In this document: piece by piece, positions 8,884 through 17,852 of the stretch | How positions within the stretch are numbered: position 1 is the stretch's first letter | Layout of the letters: every line of letters starts with the position of its first letter | Assembly (NCBI RefSeq): GCF_034479555.1 | Contig: NZ_CP140151.1 | Span: forward strand, 682,001-746,000 | Origin: Chromohalobacter canadensis | Lineage (GTDB): Bacteria > Pseudomonadota > Gammaproteobacteria > Pseudomonadales > Halomonadaceae | Direction: 5' to 3' | DNA length: 64,000 nt | The notes under the pieces: model-generated | What the model saw: only the letters and a program-made list of their open reading frames with translations | What the model was told of the DNA's origin: nothing | The model's database searches: none | Translations under genes and position numbers: made by a program

Positions 8884-9954
8884 ATGATAACCCGAACATC
8901 CATCGCTTTGCAGAGCGAGAATGCCGTGCCCAGTGAAGACGCCTCCGAAGGCGCCACGTTGACCCCGCGTCAGCGCTCCCAGGACTGGCAAGCTCAACTG
9001 AGCGACGCGGTGCGCGACCCGTACGCGCTGTGTCGGCACCTGGGGCTCGATCCGGCATGGTTGCCGGGCGCCGAACAGGGGCACGCCCTGTTTCCGGTAC
9101 GCGTGCCCCACGCCTATCTATCGCGCATTCGTCATGGCGATCCGGACGACCCCTTGCTACGCCAGGTGCTGCCCCTCGAGCGGGAAAGCGACAGCGTCGC
9201 GGGTTTCGTCGGCGACCCGCTCGAGGAAGCCGAGCATCGCCCGCGTCCAGGGTTGATCCACAAGTATCGCAACCGCGTGTTGCTGATCGCCAGCCCGGCC
9301 TGCGCCATCAATTGTCGCTACTGCTTTCGCCGGCACTTCCCCTACGCCGAGAATTCACCCTCGCGCGCGCAGTGGGAATCCACGCTCGACTACCTGCGTC
9401 AGGACACTTCGATCAACGAGGCCATTTTCTCCGGTGGCGATCCGCTGGCCTCGCCGGACCGGCGCCTGGCCTGGCTGGCCGAACGCCTCGCGGACATTCC
9501 ACATCTCAAGCGTCTGCGTCTGCATACGCGCCTGCCAGTGGTGATTCCCGACCGCGTCGATGGCGCCCTGCTCGACTGGCTGTCGGCTACGCGGCTACAG
9601 ACGGTGATGGTGGTGCATATCAACCATCCCAACGAGATCGACACGCACGTCGCCGAGGCAATGGCACGATTGCGCGGCGCCGGCGTCACCCTGCTCAACC
9701 AGAGCGTGCTGCTGCGCGGCATCAACGATGACGTCGACACCCTCGCCCAACTTTCCGAGCGGCTTTTCGAGGTCGGCATCCTGCCGTATTACTTGCACGT
9801 GCTCGACCCCGTCGAGGGCGCCGCGCATTTCGACGTCCCCGATAGCGAGGCGGTCACGCTGGTCGAGACGCTACGCACCCACCTTGCCGGCTTTTTGATG
9901 CCGCGACTGGTACGCGAGATACCCGGCGAGGCCAGCAAGACACCGCTAGCCTAG
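8884..9954 (+). CDS. epmB: EF-P (S)-lysine 2,3-aminomutase, radical SAM
   Basis: EpmB makes (R)-beta-lysine from (S)-alpha-lysine, the substrate used by EpmA. The 356-residue protein shows the radical-SAM iron-sulfur motif CAINCRYCFRRHFPY (CxxxCxxC) at about residue 140, the GGE-like SAM motif FSGGDPLASPD, the PLP-contact and KamA-family blocks RLRLHTRLPVVIP and HINHPNEID, and LLRGINDD. Its length is that of EpmB rather than catabolic lysine aminomutases, which are longer. It is divergent from efp. The ribosome site is weak (AGGAAA 11 bases upstream). Function is secure from motif plus context. Confidence 0.94.
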   Translation: MITRTSIALQSENAVPSEDASEGATLTPRQRSQDWQAQLSDAVRDPYALCRHLGLDPAWLPGAEQGHALFPVRVPHAYLSRIRHGDPDDPLLRQVLPLERESDSVAGFVGDPLEEAEHRPRPGLIHKYRNRVLLIASPACAINCRYCFRRHFPYAENSPSRAQWESTLDYLRQDTSINEAIFSGGDPLASPDRRLAWLAERLADIPHLKRLRLHTRLPVVIPDRVDGALLDWLSATRLQTVMVVHINHPNEIDTHVAEAMARLRGAGVTLLNQSVLLRGINDDVDTLAQLSERLFEVGILPYYLHVLDPVEGAAHFDVPDSEAVTLVETLRTHLAGFLMPRLVREIPGEASKTPLA

Positions 9955-9985
9955 GTCGCTCACGATGGCCGACGACCAACCGGTC

Positions 9986-10579
9986 TCACGCCGACAGGGC
10001 GCGCGCCACGATCTCGCGTTCCCGCTCGGGCAGCGTCAGCGCTGATGCCAGCTCGTGTCCGCGCGGCGACATCTTGCGCCAGGTCTTGGCGACGATGCGC
10101 ACCAGCTTGTCGTCATCGTGCTCGCGGGCGAAATCGCTGAAGTAATGGGCCATGAAGACCAGACAGGCGGTATCCTCCAGCGCCTGGGTGTCCGCATCGC
10201 GCTTGAGGTTCTCCTTGCGGATCAAGGCGCCCACGTGCTGTACCGCCGCCTCGTCGTATCCCGCCTCGCGCACGATCGTCTCGGCCAACGCCGCCTGGCG
10301 CCGCCCGAGATCGCGCCGCCAGGCTAGATAGCCGGGACGATCGCGCGGGTAATCGTCGCGCGGCACTTCCCAGCGCCGCAGATGCTGGGCGCGTACCGCC
10401 AGTTGCAGCGGTTCCGACGCATGCGGGGCGACACGCGCCAGCCACTCGCTCATGCGCTGGGCGTACAGCAGCTCGGCGGGCCGCTCGCCGGCTTCCTCCG
10501 TCGCCTCGCGCTTAGGATCCTCAGCATGGGCGGCATCCATAGCCGCCTGCGCGCGCTGAAAGGGCGTGCTCTCGGTCAT
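9986..10579 (-). CDS. DUF4202-family protein
   Basis: The 197-residue acidic, soluble product matches the DUF4202 pattern: an N-terminal AMDAAHAEDPKRE segment, then MSEWLARVAPHASEPLQLAVRAQHLRRWEVPRDDYP and later RKENLKRDADTQALEDTACLVFMAHYFSDF. The spaced His, Asp and Glu residues (AQHLRRW, EDTACLVF) recall HD-type metal sites, but no function is established. A perfect ribosome site (TAAGGAGG) precedes the ATG. It converges with epmB (31 bases apart), and a 62-base gap separates it from the upstream DUF3465 gene on the same strand, so it may share the leuA transcript. Confidence 0.7.
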   Translation of the reverse strand: MTESTPFQRAQAAMDAAHAEDPKREATEEAGERPAELLYAQRMSEWLARVAPHASEPLQLAVRAQHLRRWEVPRDDYPRDRPGYLAWRRDLGRRQAALAETIVREAGYDEAAVQHVGALIRKENLKRDADTQALEDTACLVFMAHYFSDFAREHDDDKLVRIVAKTWRKMSPRGHELASALTLPEREREIVARALSA

Positions 10580-10641
10580 GCTGACCTCCTTAGGATTCGT
10601 GCCCGAACGTGCGTGTCTGAATGTGTATATCTAAATAAGAC

Positions 10642-11103
10642 TCATCGATAGCGCTGCCCGCGATATTCCAACCAGCCATCGAGATGATCGCCGCCGGGGT
10701 CGCGATGCGTCCAGTGCACGACACCGCCCTCGGGGTTCCATTCGTATTCACCGAAGAAGCCCACCGTATCCCCAACGCGCAGCCCCTCGAGCCGGGGCGC
10801 CAGATCTATGTTGTGCGCGATGAGTACGGTCTGGCCGCTCGACAGGCGCAGGATGAAGCGCTGATGGCGGCTACCTTCATTGTCATCCGGCAGCACGCGC
10901 ACCACCTCGCCGCGTGCCTCGACCTGAAGCCCACTGTGGTGCTCCTGGTAGGCCTCGCGCAGCGTCACGACGCCCGAGCGCGCGCCCTCGCCAGCCGACG
11001 GTGCCGAAACCGATGGCGCCAGGACCGCCAACGCCCCGGCCAACACGAGTACCGCCGCCGCGAACGTCAGGCCGAGGAGGATCGCACGGCGACGCATGCT
11101 CAT
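10642..11103 (-). CDS. DUF3465-family exported OB-fold-like protein
   Basis: From the ATG at 11103 (GAGGA seven bases upstream) the product is 153 residues: a short basic start MSMRRRAILLG, one hydrophobic segment (about 8-30) serving as a signal anchor, then a globular domain with GLQVEARGEVVRVLPDD, HQRFILRLSSGQTVLIAHNIDLAPR and VGFFGEYEWNPEGGVVHWTHRD. The last block, with WTHRDP, is the DUF3465 hallmark; the fold resembles small OB domains. It is probably periplasmic and membrane-anchored. It begins 7 bases after the leuA stop, so translation is probably coupled to leuA although no role in leucine synthesis is known. Confidence 0.75.
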   Translation of the reverse strand: MSMRRRAILLGLTFAAAVLVLAGALAVLAPSVSAPSAGEGARSGVVTLREAYQEHHSGLQVEARGEVVRVLPDDNEGSRHQRFILRLSSGQTVLIAHNIDLAPRLEGLRVGDTVGFFGEYEWNPEGGVVHWTHRDPGGDHLDGWLEYRGQRYR

Positions 11104-11110
11104 GGCGTCC

Positions 11111-12826
11111 TCAGGCCTCGCCAAGCGTCTCGGCGGTGACGTTGGGCGCCGGCGCCTGCTGGGTACGCCAATGGCGGTTCAACGCACCGAGCACCGCCTT
11201 CATGGAAGCGCTGGTGATGTTCTCGTCGATACCGACCCCGAATATCGGCGTCTGCTCGACACGCACCTCGACATAGGCCACCGCTTCGGCATCGGCGCCC
11301 TGGCCGCGCGAATGCTCGTGATAGTCGATGATCTCGACATCCAGTCCATGCGCCGCCAGCGCCTTGATGAAGGACGCCAGAGGGCCGTTACCCTCTCCGG
11401 TGACATGGCGACGCTCGCCCTGTTCATCGATCTGGGCGTCGAGACGCACGCGGGGGCTATCGTCATCCGAACTCAAGCGATGATTGATCAGCGCGTAAGG
11501 ATCGCGGCTGGTGAGGTATTCGTCCTCGAAGGTGCGATAGATCATTTCTGATGTGATCTCGCGCCCGGTGCGCTCGGCCACCGTCTGCACCACCTGGCTG
11601 AACTCGATGGACAGACGACGCGGCAACTCGATGCCGTGCTCCTGCTCGAGCAGATAGGACACTCCGCCCTTGCCCGACTGGCTGTTGACGCGGATTACCG
11701 CCTCGTAGGAGCGTCCCACGTCGAGTGGGTCGATGGGCAGGTACGGCACGCCCCAGGGGCTCTCGGGATTGTCGCGGCGCTCGGCCATGCCCTTCTTGAT
11801 AGCATCCTGGTGCGAGCCAGCAAAGGCTGTGAATACCAAGTCACCGACATACGGGTGTCGGGGATGCACCGGCAACTGATTGCAGTGCTCCACCTCGCGC
11901 ATCAGCGGCGTGATATTGGAAAAGTCGAGCTGCGGATGCACGCCTTGGGTGTACATATTCATCGCCAGGGTGACGATATCCACGTTGCCGGTGCGCTCGC
12001 CATTGCCGAACAGCGTGCCTTCTACGCGGTCGGCGCCGGCCATCATCGCAAGCTCTGCCGCCGCCACGCCGGTGCCACGATCATTGTGCGGATGCACGCT
12101 CACCACCAGGCTATCGCGCCGGGCGACGTGACGGCAGAACCACTCGATCTGATCGGCATAGTGATTGGGCGTGGCGATTTCCACGGTTGCCGGCAGGTTG
12201 ACGATCATCGGTTTGGCCGGCGTCGGCCCATAAACCTCGCTAACCGCTTCGACGATTTCCACGGCGAAGTCCAGCTCGGTCGAGGTAAAGAGCTCCGGCG
12301 AATACTGGAAGGTCCAGTCGGTTTGCGGGCGGGCCGCCATTATGTCCTTGATCTGCGCAGTGGCGTCCTTGGCGATCTGGATGCACTCGGTCTTATCGAC
12401 GCCGAATACCACCTGGCGGAAGACCGGATCGGTGGCATTGTAGACGTGCACGATGGCCCGCTTGACGCCTTCCAGTGCCTCGAAGGTGCGCTCGATGAGG
12501 TGCGGACGTGCCTGGGTCAGCACCTGGATGGTGACGTCGTCGGGGATTGCGTCGTCCTCGATCAGCTCACGCACGTAATCGAAATCGATCTGCGAGGCGG
12601 AGGGAAAGCCAACCTCGATCTGCTTGAAGCCGGCCTTGACCAGCAAGTCGAAGAAGCGCCGCTTGCGCTCGAGATCCATGGGATCGATCAGCGCCTGGTT
12701 GCCGTCGCGCATGTCCACGCTGCACCACACGGGCGGATGCGTAATCCGCTGCGCCGGCCACTGACGATCGGGCAGGTCGACGGCCTCGAAGGGACGATAT
12801 TTGGTGGAAGGATCCTGGAGCATCAT
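11111..12826 (-). CDS. leuA: 2-isopropylmalate synthase
   Basis: LeuA condenses acetyl-CoA with 2-ketoisovalerate in the first committed step of leucine synthesis. The 571-residue product starts [13 protein letters not shown] at 12826 with AAGGAG eight bases upstream. The catalytic TIM barrel is marked by [17 protein letters not shown] (metal-binding Asp), [17 protein letters not shown] and [17 protein letters not shown]; the C-terminal regulatory domain (about 430-571) binds leucine for feedback inhibition. Length fits the larger LeuA form found in Pseudomonas and actinobacteria. The open frame continues upstream without a stop to 13099, but that part is leader with alternative hairpins, not protein. 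leuA heads an operon with the DUF3465 gene. Confidence 0.95.
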   Translation of the reverse strand: MMLQDPSTKYRPFEAVDLPDRQWPAQRITHPPVWCSVDMRDGNQALIDPMDLERKRRFFDLLVKAGFKQIEVGFPSASQIDFDYVRELIEDDAIPDDVTIQVLTQARPHLIERTFEALEGVKRAIVHVYNATDPVFRQVVFGVDKTECIQIAKDATAQIKDIMAARPQTDWTFQYSPELFTSTELDFAVEIVEAVSEVYGPTPAKPMIVNLPATVEIATPNHYADQIEWFCRHVARRDSLVVSVHPHNDRGTGVAAAELAMMAGADRVEGTLFGNGERTGNVDIVTLAMNMYTQGVHPQLDFSNITPLMREVEHCNQLPVHPRHPYVGDLVFTAFAGSHQDAIKKGMAERRDNPESPWGVPYLPIDPLDVGRSYEAVIRVNSQSGKGGVSYLLEQEHGIELPRRLSIEFSQVVQTVAERTGREITSEMIYRTFEDEYLTSRDPYALINHRLSSDDDSPRVRLDAQIDEQGERRHVTGEGNGPLASFIKALAAHGLDVEIIDYHEHSRGQGADAEAVAYVEVRVEQTPIFGVGIDENITSASMKAVLGALNRHWRTQQAPAPNVTAETLGEA

Positions 12827-12830
12827 GGCG

Positions 12831-13043
12831 TTATCTCCTTCTGCGATGTTCAAATTTCGGGAATCGGAAGCATTTCCCCGCCCGCCCTGAAACACGACGA
12901 CGCCCCGCAGCGGATAAGCACCACGGGGCGTCGGCAATGACATGACACATCGGCGCGCGATCCTCAGCGCGGACTGAAGAACGCCCGACAACGGGGCGAA
13001 CAGCATTCGGAGAGGTCGGGGAGAGAGTGGCGATATTCGACAT
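12831..13043 (-). promoter_or_regulatory. leuA leader with competing hairpins and an overlapping small ORF
   Basis: Between 12827 and 13216 no conserved gene is visible. On the leuA strand a 70-codon frame ([15 protein letters not shown]...) runs from 13043 to a TAA at 12831 that lies inside the leuA ribosome site, so it could couple translation. Two GC-rich hairpins are encoded: 12998-12982 (CGCCCCG arm) and 12932-12899 (9-bp stem GACGCCCCG / CGGGGCGTC, loop 16). Both have the same left arm CGCCCCG, so the right arm of the second can pair with either: a layout typical of attenuators. No T-run follows and the small ORF is not leucine-rich, so mechanism is open. Confidence 0.4.
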
Positions 13044-13216
13044 GGCAGATTTTTCTTCGTTGGACTGGGCTTCGTTAGACCGAGAGGGTGACGATGCACG
13101 AGGCATCCGCCGGCTCATAGGCCGATGGTAAGTCGTAGGTCTAAACGTAGTAGTCGCATGTCGAAGATCGTCATATAGCTAACTAAACAGCTGCGTGCAT
13201 GACTGTCAACCGCCAC

Positions 13217-13570
13217 TCACGATGATGACATCTCCTCATCGAGCGCCGCGTGGCCGTCTCGCCACAGGCGCACCAGCCACGCCGGGGCATGCGGCTCGTC
13301 GAGACAGCGCTGCCAATGTGGCTGCCCGGTACGGCGCGAGGACAGCGTGAGACGGAAAAAACGCCCGTCGGGCGGCATACGCTCCGCCTCGGGCAGCGCA
13401 ACCAAGGCTCGCAACCCCGCGTCGAGACGCGCCCATTGCAAGGGCGTCAGCCGGTCGCAATCGATCTCGCGCGGCGCGGCCAATCCCGGTAGATAAGCGA
13501 AGCCGCCCTCTCGCGTGACTGCCAGACGCGTATCGCCCGACAGTACAGGCAGCTCGTCGGTGTCGCTCAT
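13217..13570 (-). CDS. Protealysin inhibitor, emfourin family
   Basis: The 117-residue product starts at the ATG overlapping the stop of the upstream M4 protease gene by four bases (ATGA). It matches the emfourin pattern: an N-terminal segment ending VLSGDTRLAVTREGGFAYLPGL with the conserved REGGFAY-like motif, then LTPLQWARL, and C-terminal FFRLTLSSRRTGQPH. Emfourins are cytoplasmic, slow and tight inhibitors of protealysin-like M4 proteases encoded in the same bicistronic operon, as shown for Serratia. The overlap and order here are the same, which makes inhibition of its neighbour the natural assignment. There is no signal peptide. Confidence 0.75.
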   Translation of the reverse strand: MSDTDELPVLSGDTRLAVTREGGFAYLPGLAAPREIDCDRLTPLQWARLDAGLRALVALPEAERMPPDGRFFRLTLSSRRTGQPHWQRCLDEPHAPAWLVRLWRDGHAALDEEMSSS

Positions 13571-14610
13571 GAGACGACGCCCACCTCGCGCCAAGCCTCA
13601 TCCACCGCGCGACGCTCGCGACTCTCGAGTCCGTGCAGGCGCTCGACGTGATCGAGCGTCAGGGCAGCGAAGGCCGCGAAATCCGCTTCTCGACTCAATG
13701 CCGCGTCGCGCATCGCTGCGTACCATACCGGCCCCACGCTTTCCCACGCGGGTGACTCGAGTGCCACCGCGGCAAGGTAAAACGCACGGTTGGGAATGCC
13801 TGAATTGATATGCACACCGCCGTTGTCGGCTTGCGTGTCGACGAAATCGCGCATGTGGCTCGGCTGTGGATCACGCCCCAGCACGGAATCGTCATAAGCC
13901 GTCCCCGGTGCTTTCATGGAGCGCAGGGCCTGACCTTGCACCTGGTCGGTCAACAGATTCGCGCCGATCAGCCAATCGGCTGCCTGGGGCGATTGGCCGG
14001 CATGGTACTGCTTGACCAGCACCCCGAACACATCGGCCAGCGACTCGTTGAGCGCCCCGGCCTGATCGGCGTAGATCAAGCCGACATCGCGCTCGATCAC
14101 ACCATGAGTCAATTCGTGCGCGATGACTTCCGGCGCCGCCGTGAAGCGCCGAAACAATTCGCCATCACCGTCGCCGAAGACCATCTGCGAGCCGTTCCAG
14201 AACGCATTGTCGTAGTCGCGAGCGTAATGCACGGTACCGATCAACGGCATGCCCTTGTCATCGATGGAATCGCGCTCGAAGACCTCCCAGTAGAACCGAT
14301 AGGTCGCACCTAGCCATTCATAAGCTTCGTCCACCGCCGGATCGCCACTCGTTGGCTGGCCTTCGTCGCGCACCAGTCGCCCCGGCAGCGTCTGCTCATT
14401 CTCGGCGGAATGAATCCGGCGGTCAGGGCGCCCGGAAACGGCTCGTGCAGCGTCCCGCTGGGGTGCCGGCGCGCCGCGCTGGCGAAACCAGTGATCGGCC
14501 TCGAGCGTCTGCTGGGCACAACGACGTAGGCGTACCGAGCCCTGCGCCGCGACGCGCTCGAGTACGTGGGGCGGCATGAAGCCGCACGCTGAAATCTTCG
14601 GATCTGACAT
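13567..14610 (-). CDS. Protealysin-like M4 metalloprotease
   Basis: The 347-residue precursor has a thermolysin-type zinc site: HELTH (about residue 160) plus the third ligand in GALNESLADVFG, and the catalytic His region DNGGVHINSGIPNRAFYL. Instead of the large FTP/PepSY propeptide and signal peptide of secreted thermolysins it has a short cytoplasmic-type prosegment with the protealysin motif CGFMPPHVLERV near the N-terminus. The ATG at 14610 follows GAGGA; an upstream in-frame ATG at 14670 lacks support. Protealysin-like proteases are intracellular or leaderless-exported enzymes linked in Serratia to actin cleavage and invasion. The following emfourin gene overlaps it by four bases. Confidence 0.88.
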   Translation of the reverse strand: MSDPKISACGFMPPHVLERVAAQGSVRLRRCAQQTLEADHWFRQRGAPAPQRDAARAVSGRPDRRIHSAENEQTLPGRLVRDEGQPTSGDPAVDEAYEWLGATYRFYWEVFERDSIDDKGMPLIGTVHYARDYDNAFWNGSQMVFGDGDGELFRRFTAAPEVIAHELTHGVIERDVGLIYADQAGALNESLADVFGVLVKQYHAGQSPQAADWLIGANLLTDQVQGQALRSMKAPGTAYDDSVLGRDPQPSHMRDFVDTQADNGGVHINSGIPNRAFYLAAVALESPAWESVGPVWYAAMRDAALSREADFAAFAALTLDHVERLHGLESRERRAVDEAWREVGVVS

Positions 14611-14689
14611 GAACTTGGTTCCTCGATCACCTATCGGGCATACCCAGGCAGTGTGGCTCAGGATGCCCAATCAAGCACAACGAGGCGCA

Positions 14690-16402
14690 CTAGACCGGCG
14701 TCAGGCGATAGCGGGCAGAATTGACGGCTTCCTTCAGCCCACCCAATTGGTCGAGATCGTTACCATTAAGCGGCTGGTCGAGACGCCGCTTGGGATTGCG
14801 GGTATTGAGCACGACATGCACCTGGCTTGGAGTACCATGCGCATCGTGGCGCTGGACCCATGCCAGGGCGCCGTTGGCATAGAGCGCAAGTGATCCTATC
14901 GGCGCCATGCCGAAACGGCGGATATAACGCTGTACCCAGGTGTTGTCGAAGCCCTCGTCCTGTGTCAGCAGATGGCGATAGACCTCGCGCTGCGTCCAGG
15001 CAGCACGTCCAGGGCGCGGGCGCGTCATCACGTCGGCGACATCGACCACCGCCATCATGCGCGCCAGCTCGGGCAATGCGTCCCCCCGCTTGCCCGCTGG
15101 GTAGCCGCTGCCATCGAGTCTCTCATTGGCCATGCCGATCACCTGGGTCACAACTTCCTTATCCAGCCAACGACACTCTTCGAGACGCTCGAGAATCATG
15201 CCGACATGGGAGTGAAGCTGCGTTTGTTCTTCCAGGCGTAATGTTTCATCACGCAACAAGGCATCGGGCAGCATGCCCTTGCCCAAATCGTGAAGCAGGG
15301 CACAGGCCACTACCGCCTTGAGACGTTCCGGTGCCATGCGTCGCGACTGGGCAAGATCCAGCAATCGCACGGCCACCATCAAGCTATGCTGTACCAGATG
15401 CGACTCTTGGGTGAGACACGCGCTCGCATACAGCAGCGCCTCACGATCCTGCTGCCACAGTGTCAGCAGCGTGTCGGTACTCCGCGAGAGCTGTGTCGAG
15501 GCCACCGGCTCACCGCTTTTCAACTGCACCAACTGCGCGTTGAGATAATCGGCCACCTTCTGCAACCGGGACGCCATTGCGCCTCCCGGTTGCGATCGCG
15601 TCTGCCGTCGACGCGAAACGTCACGCCGGGCGGCGTCGGGCGATTGAAACAGTGTCGAAGGCTCCAGAGGACGCCCGGTGTGCATCACGGTACGCGCACT
15701 TTCGCGCTCGATCTCCTTGACGCAGTACCAGACCAGGCGCTCCATCGCGGACGATAAACCGCTGAACTCGCAGCCTGCCTGCGCCTGTGTCCATGCCTCG
15801 TCGGTGCGCACGTGGCGGACGCTGGCCGGCAGTTCGAAATGACGCTGGTTGGGAAACGTCAGGCGAATGCTATCGATGGCTTTCTCGGGCTTGATCGCCG
15901 CCGCCGCAGCCAGTGGTAACGCGACCAGGCAACCACCCAGCGAAAGATTGCAAAGCCGCCCTTCGTACGATGTATCCTCCCCCGCCACGCGCAACAAGAC
16001 GGCGACCTCCATGCCTGCGCGCAACGCGGCTCGAAAGCTCTGACGCCGATGTATCACGGACACCGCTTGCGGATAATCGCATACCACCTGCAGGCGCTCC
16101 CCCTGCTCGCGCCATTCATTCACCGCGAGTGCCTGGGTGGTCAGCATCGCGCCCTCGACCTGCCCCAACAGTTGGAACGTCTCGCCGCGACGCAGCCGAG
16201 GCACGATCTCACGGACCGCCGAGACATCCAGGCACAGCGAGTCCTCCTGGACGATGTCCATGACCACCACCGGCCACGGCGTTCCGTCACCACTCTCGAA
16301 GCACAGACTCGCCCCTCCGGGCAGGGTAAGGGCCTCGAGAAAGCCGTAAAGTTCGCCGGGGTGCGTGACGTCTTGAGGTGGTGCGGAATCGGGTGGCGAC
16401 AT
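14690..16402 (-). CDS. PilZ-domain and degenerate HD-GYP-domain protein
   Basis: The 570-residue soluble protein has three parts. Residues about 10-110 resemble the YcgR-like domain that precedes PilZ. Residues about 115-230 are a PilZ domain with both cyclic-di-GMP motifs intact (RRQSFRAALR and CNLSLGGCLV). Residues about 320-500 are an HD-GYP domain with LLHDLGKGMLPD, LHSHVGM and LDGSGYPAGKRG. However the metal-binding HHE motif before DGSGYP reads ANE, so two of the usual ligands are missing and phosphodiesterase activity may be lost or altered. The start at 16402 (or 16438) has only a weak ribosome site. It sits alone between serB and the protease gene. A cyclic-di-GMP receptor whose output is the HD-GYP part is a reasonable reading. 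Confidence 0.82.
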   Translation of the reverse strand: MSPPDSAPPQDVTHPGELYGFLEALTLPGGASLCFESGDGTPWPVVVMDIVQEDSLCLDVSAVREIVPRLRRGETFQLLGQVEGAMLTTQALAVNEWREQGERLQVVCDYPQAVSVIHRRQSFRAALRAGMEVAVLLRVAGEDTSYEGRLCNLSLGGCLVALPLAAAAAIKPEKAIDSIRLTFPNQRHFELPASVRHVRTDEAWTQAQAGCEFSGLSSAMERLVWYCVKEIERESARTVMHTGRPLEPSTLFQSPDAARRDVSRRRQTRSQPGGAMASRLQKVADYLNAQLVQLKSGEPVASTQLSRSTDTLLTLWQQDREALLYASACLTQESHLVQHSLMVAVRLLDLAQSRRMAPERLKAVVACALLHDLGKGMLPDALLRDETLRLEEQTQLHSHVGMILERLEECRWLDKEVVTQVIGMANERLDGSGYPAGKRGDALPELARMMAVVDVADVMTRPRPGRAAWTQREVYRHLLTQDEGFDNTWVQRYIRRFGMAPIGSLALYANGALAWVQRHDAHGTPSQVHVVLNTRNPKRRLDQPLNGNDLDQLGGLKEAVNSARYRLTPV

Positions 16403-16520
16403 TGAGGTCTCGACGCTGACGAAACAAAACGAGCACATCCGTCACGCGGCGTGCTCGTGTAAGGGTATGTAATCCATTATCGACTATATCATTCAAGACT
16501 TGAATGGTACCTGGTGGCCA

Positions 16521-17744
16521 CTACAGGCGGTCCAGTTCATCCTCGTGATAGCCCAACAGGTACAAAACGGCGTCCAGCCCCAGCGTGCTGATCGATTGCC
16601 GCGCCTGTTGCCGCACCAGCGGCTTGGCGCGGAAGGCAATACCCAGCCCAGCGCTTTCCAGCATCTTGAGGTCATTGGCGCCGTCGCCCACGGCAATGGT
16701 CTGCGCCATGTCCCATCCTTCGCGCCGCGCGATTTCGCCCAACCACCAAGCCTTGCGCTCGGCGTCGATGATCGGCTCGCGTACCTCGCCGGTGATCTTG
16801 CCTGCGTGGATGACCAACTCGTTGGCGTGAATTTCGTCGAAACCCAGGCGCTCCTGCAGGTAACGCGCGAAATAGGTGAAGCCCCCTGAGATGATCGCAG
16901 TGCGATAGCCCAGGCGCTTGAGATGCGCCATCAAGCGTTCGACGCCATCCATCAGCGGGAGGGTCTCGGCAATCTCGCGCAATACCGACTCATCGAGCCC
17001 TTCAAGCTTGGCCATGCGCTCGCGGAAGCTCTGCTTAAAATCCAGCTCGCCGCGCATGGAACGCTCGGTGACGGCGGCCACTTCATCGTAGACACCGTGC
17101 CGGCGAGCCAGCTCATCGATCACCTCGGCCTGGATCAAAGTCGAGTCCATGTCGAAGCAGATCAGCCTCGGGTGGCGGCGCCACAAGGAGTCTTCCTGAA
17201 TGGCAACATCCACGCCCTGGCGCGCCCCCAGCGCTAGCGCCTGTTCGCGCAGGCGGGGTAGTTCGACCGCTTCCCCGCGCAGGATGAACTCCACGCAGGC
17301 GCCATTGGGGGGAGGGTTCTCGAGGGAATCGCCCCCCGATAAACGCGCAATACGCTCGACGCTCAAACCATGCGTCGCCGCCAACTCACCGACGTCGGCG
17401 AGAATTCCCGAGGGTAGCCGAGGCGCCAGCAGGGTCAGGATTAGGCGCGGAATATTGGCCTGAGTTCCTAGGATCTGCCATGTGTCCGCCGTCACCGCCT
17501 CGACCTCGACGGCAAGGCCCTGTTTGACCATGTCTTGAGCAGCGAGGTGACCGTTCAGTTGCGATTTGAAGGCGTCGGCGCCAACCTCGGCGTTCACCAG
17601 CATCTCGAAGGCAACATGGCCTAACGCGCTGTGCTGGTGAATGTCCACAAGCCGCGCCTGGCATGCTGTCAAGGCCGCACCTAACGCTGCCAATTGGCCG
17701 GGGTGGTCGGGGCCACCAGCACGAATCAATAACCGCTGTGTCAT
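16521..17744 (-). CDS. serB: Phosphoserine phosphatase with N-terminal ACT domains
   Basis: SerB hydrolyses phosphoserine in the last step of serine synthesis. From the ATG at 17744 (AGAGG upstream) the protein has 407 residues, longer than E. coli SerB because of two ACT-like domains in the first about 180 residues (starting LLIRAGGPDHPGQLAAL). The HAD phosphatase part shows motif I CFDMDSTLIQAEVIDELA, motif II IISGGFTYFA and motif III GDGANDLKML. The DMDST nucleophile Asp is intact. The same long form, next to parC, occurs in Pseudomonas. Its upstream gap to parC holds the repeat described at 17763. Confidence 0.94.
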   Translation of the reverse strand: MTQRLLIRAGGPDHPGQLAALGAALTACQARLVDIHQHSALGHVAFEMLVNAEVGADAFKSQLNGHLAAQDMVKQGLAVEVEAVTADTWQILGTQANIPRLILTLLAPRLPSGILADVGELAATHGLSVERIARLSGGDSLENPPPNGACVEFILRGEAVELPRLREQALALGARQGVDVAIQEDSLWRRHPRLICFDMDSTLIQAEVIDELARRHGVYDEVAAVTERSMRGELDFKQSFRERMAKLEGLDESVLREIAETLPLMDGVERLMAHLKRLGYRTAIISGGFTYFARYLQERLGFDEIHANELVIHAGKITGEVREPIIDAERKAWWLGEIARREGWDMAQTIAVGDGANDLKMLESAGLGIAFRAKPLVRQQARQSISTLGLDAVLYLLGYHEDELDRL

Positions 17745-17762
17745 ATTACCTCTAGATCTAGA

Positions 17763-17852
17763 TGCAAGAAGAAAGAGCGGCGCTACGCGCCAGGAAGAGG
17801 GACATAACCACAATATCCCATCTTCGGCCTCGCCTCTTCTGCCTTCTTTCTT
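17763..17852. repeat. Intergenic palindromic repeat, copy A (between parC and serB)
   Basis: A purine-rich left half (AAGAAGAAAGAG) leads into a hairpin GGCGC-TAC-GCGCC, then AGGAAGAGGGA, a spacer, and a pyrimidine-rich right half (TCTGCCTTCTTTCTTC) that complements the left. The same pattern occurs at 20171-20285 on the other side of parC. The element fills nearly the whole intergenic space and abuts the parC stop. No coding role is seen. Confidence 0.65.

Noticed and set aside
11636..12940. 434-codon frame antisense to leuA
   Set aside because: Pure shadow of LeuA; composition (many His, Gly, Asp) and absence of any recognisable motif.
12827..13099. N-terminal extension of LeuA
   Set aside because: The frame is open, but the true start has AAGGAG and family-typical [13 protein letters not shown]; the upstream part encodes leader hairpins.
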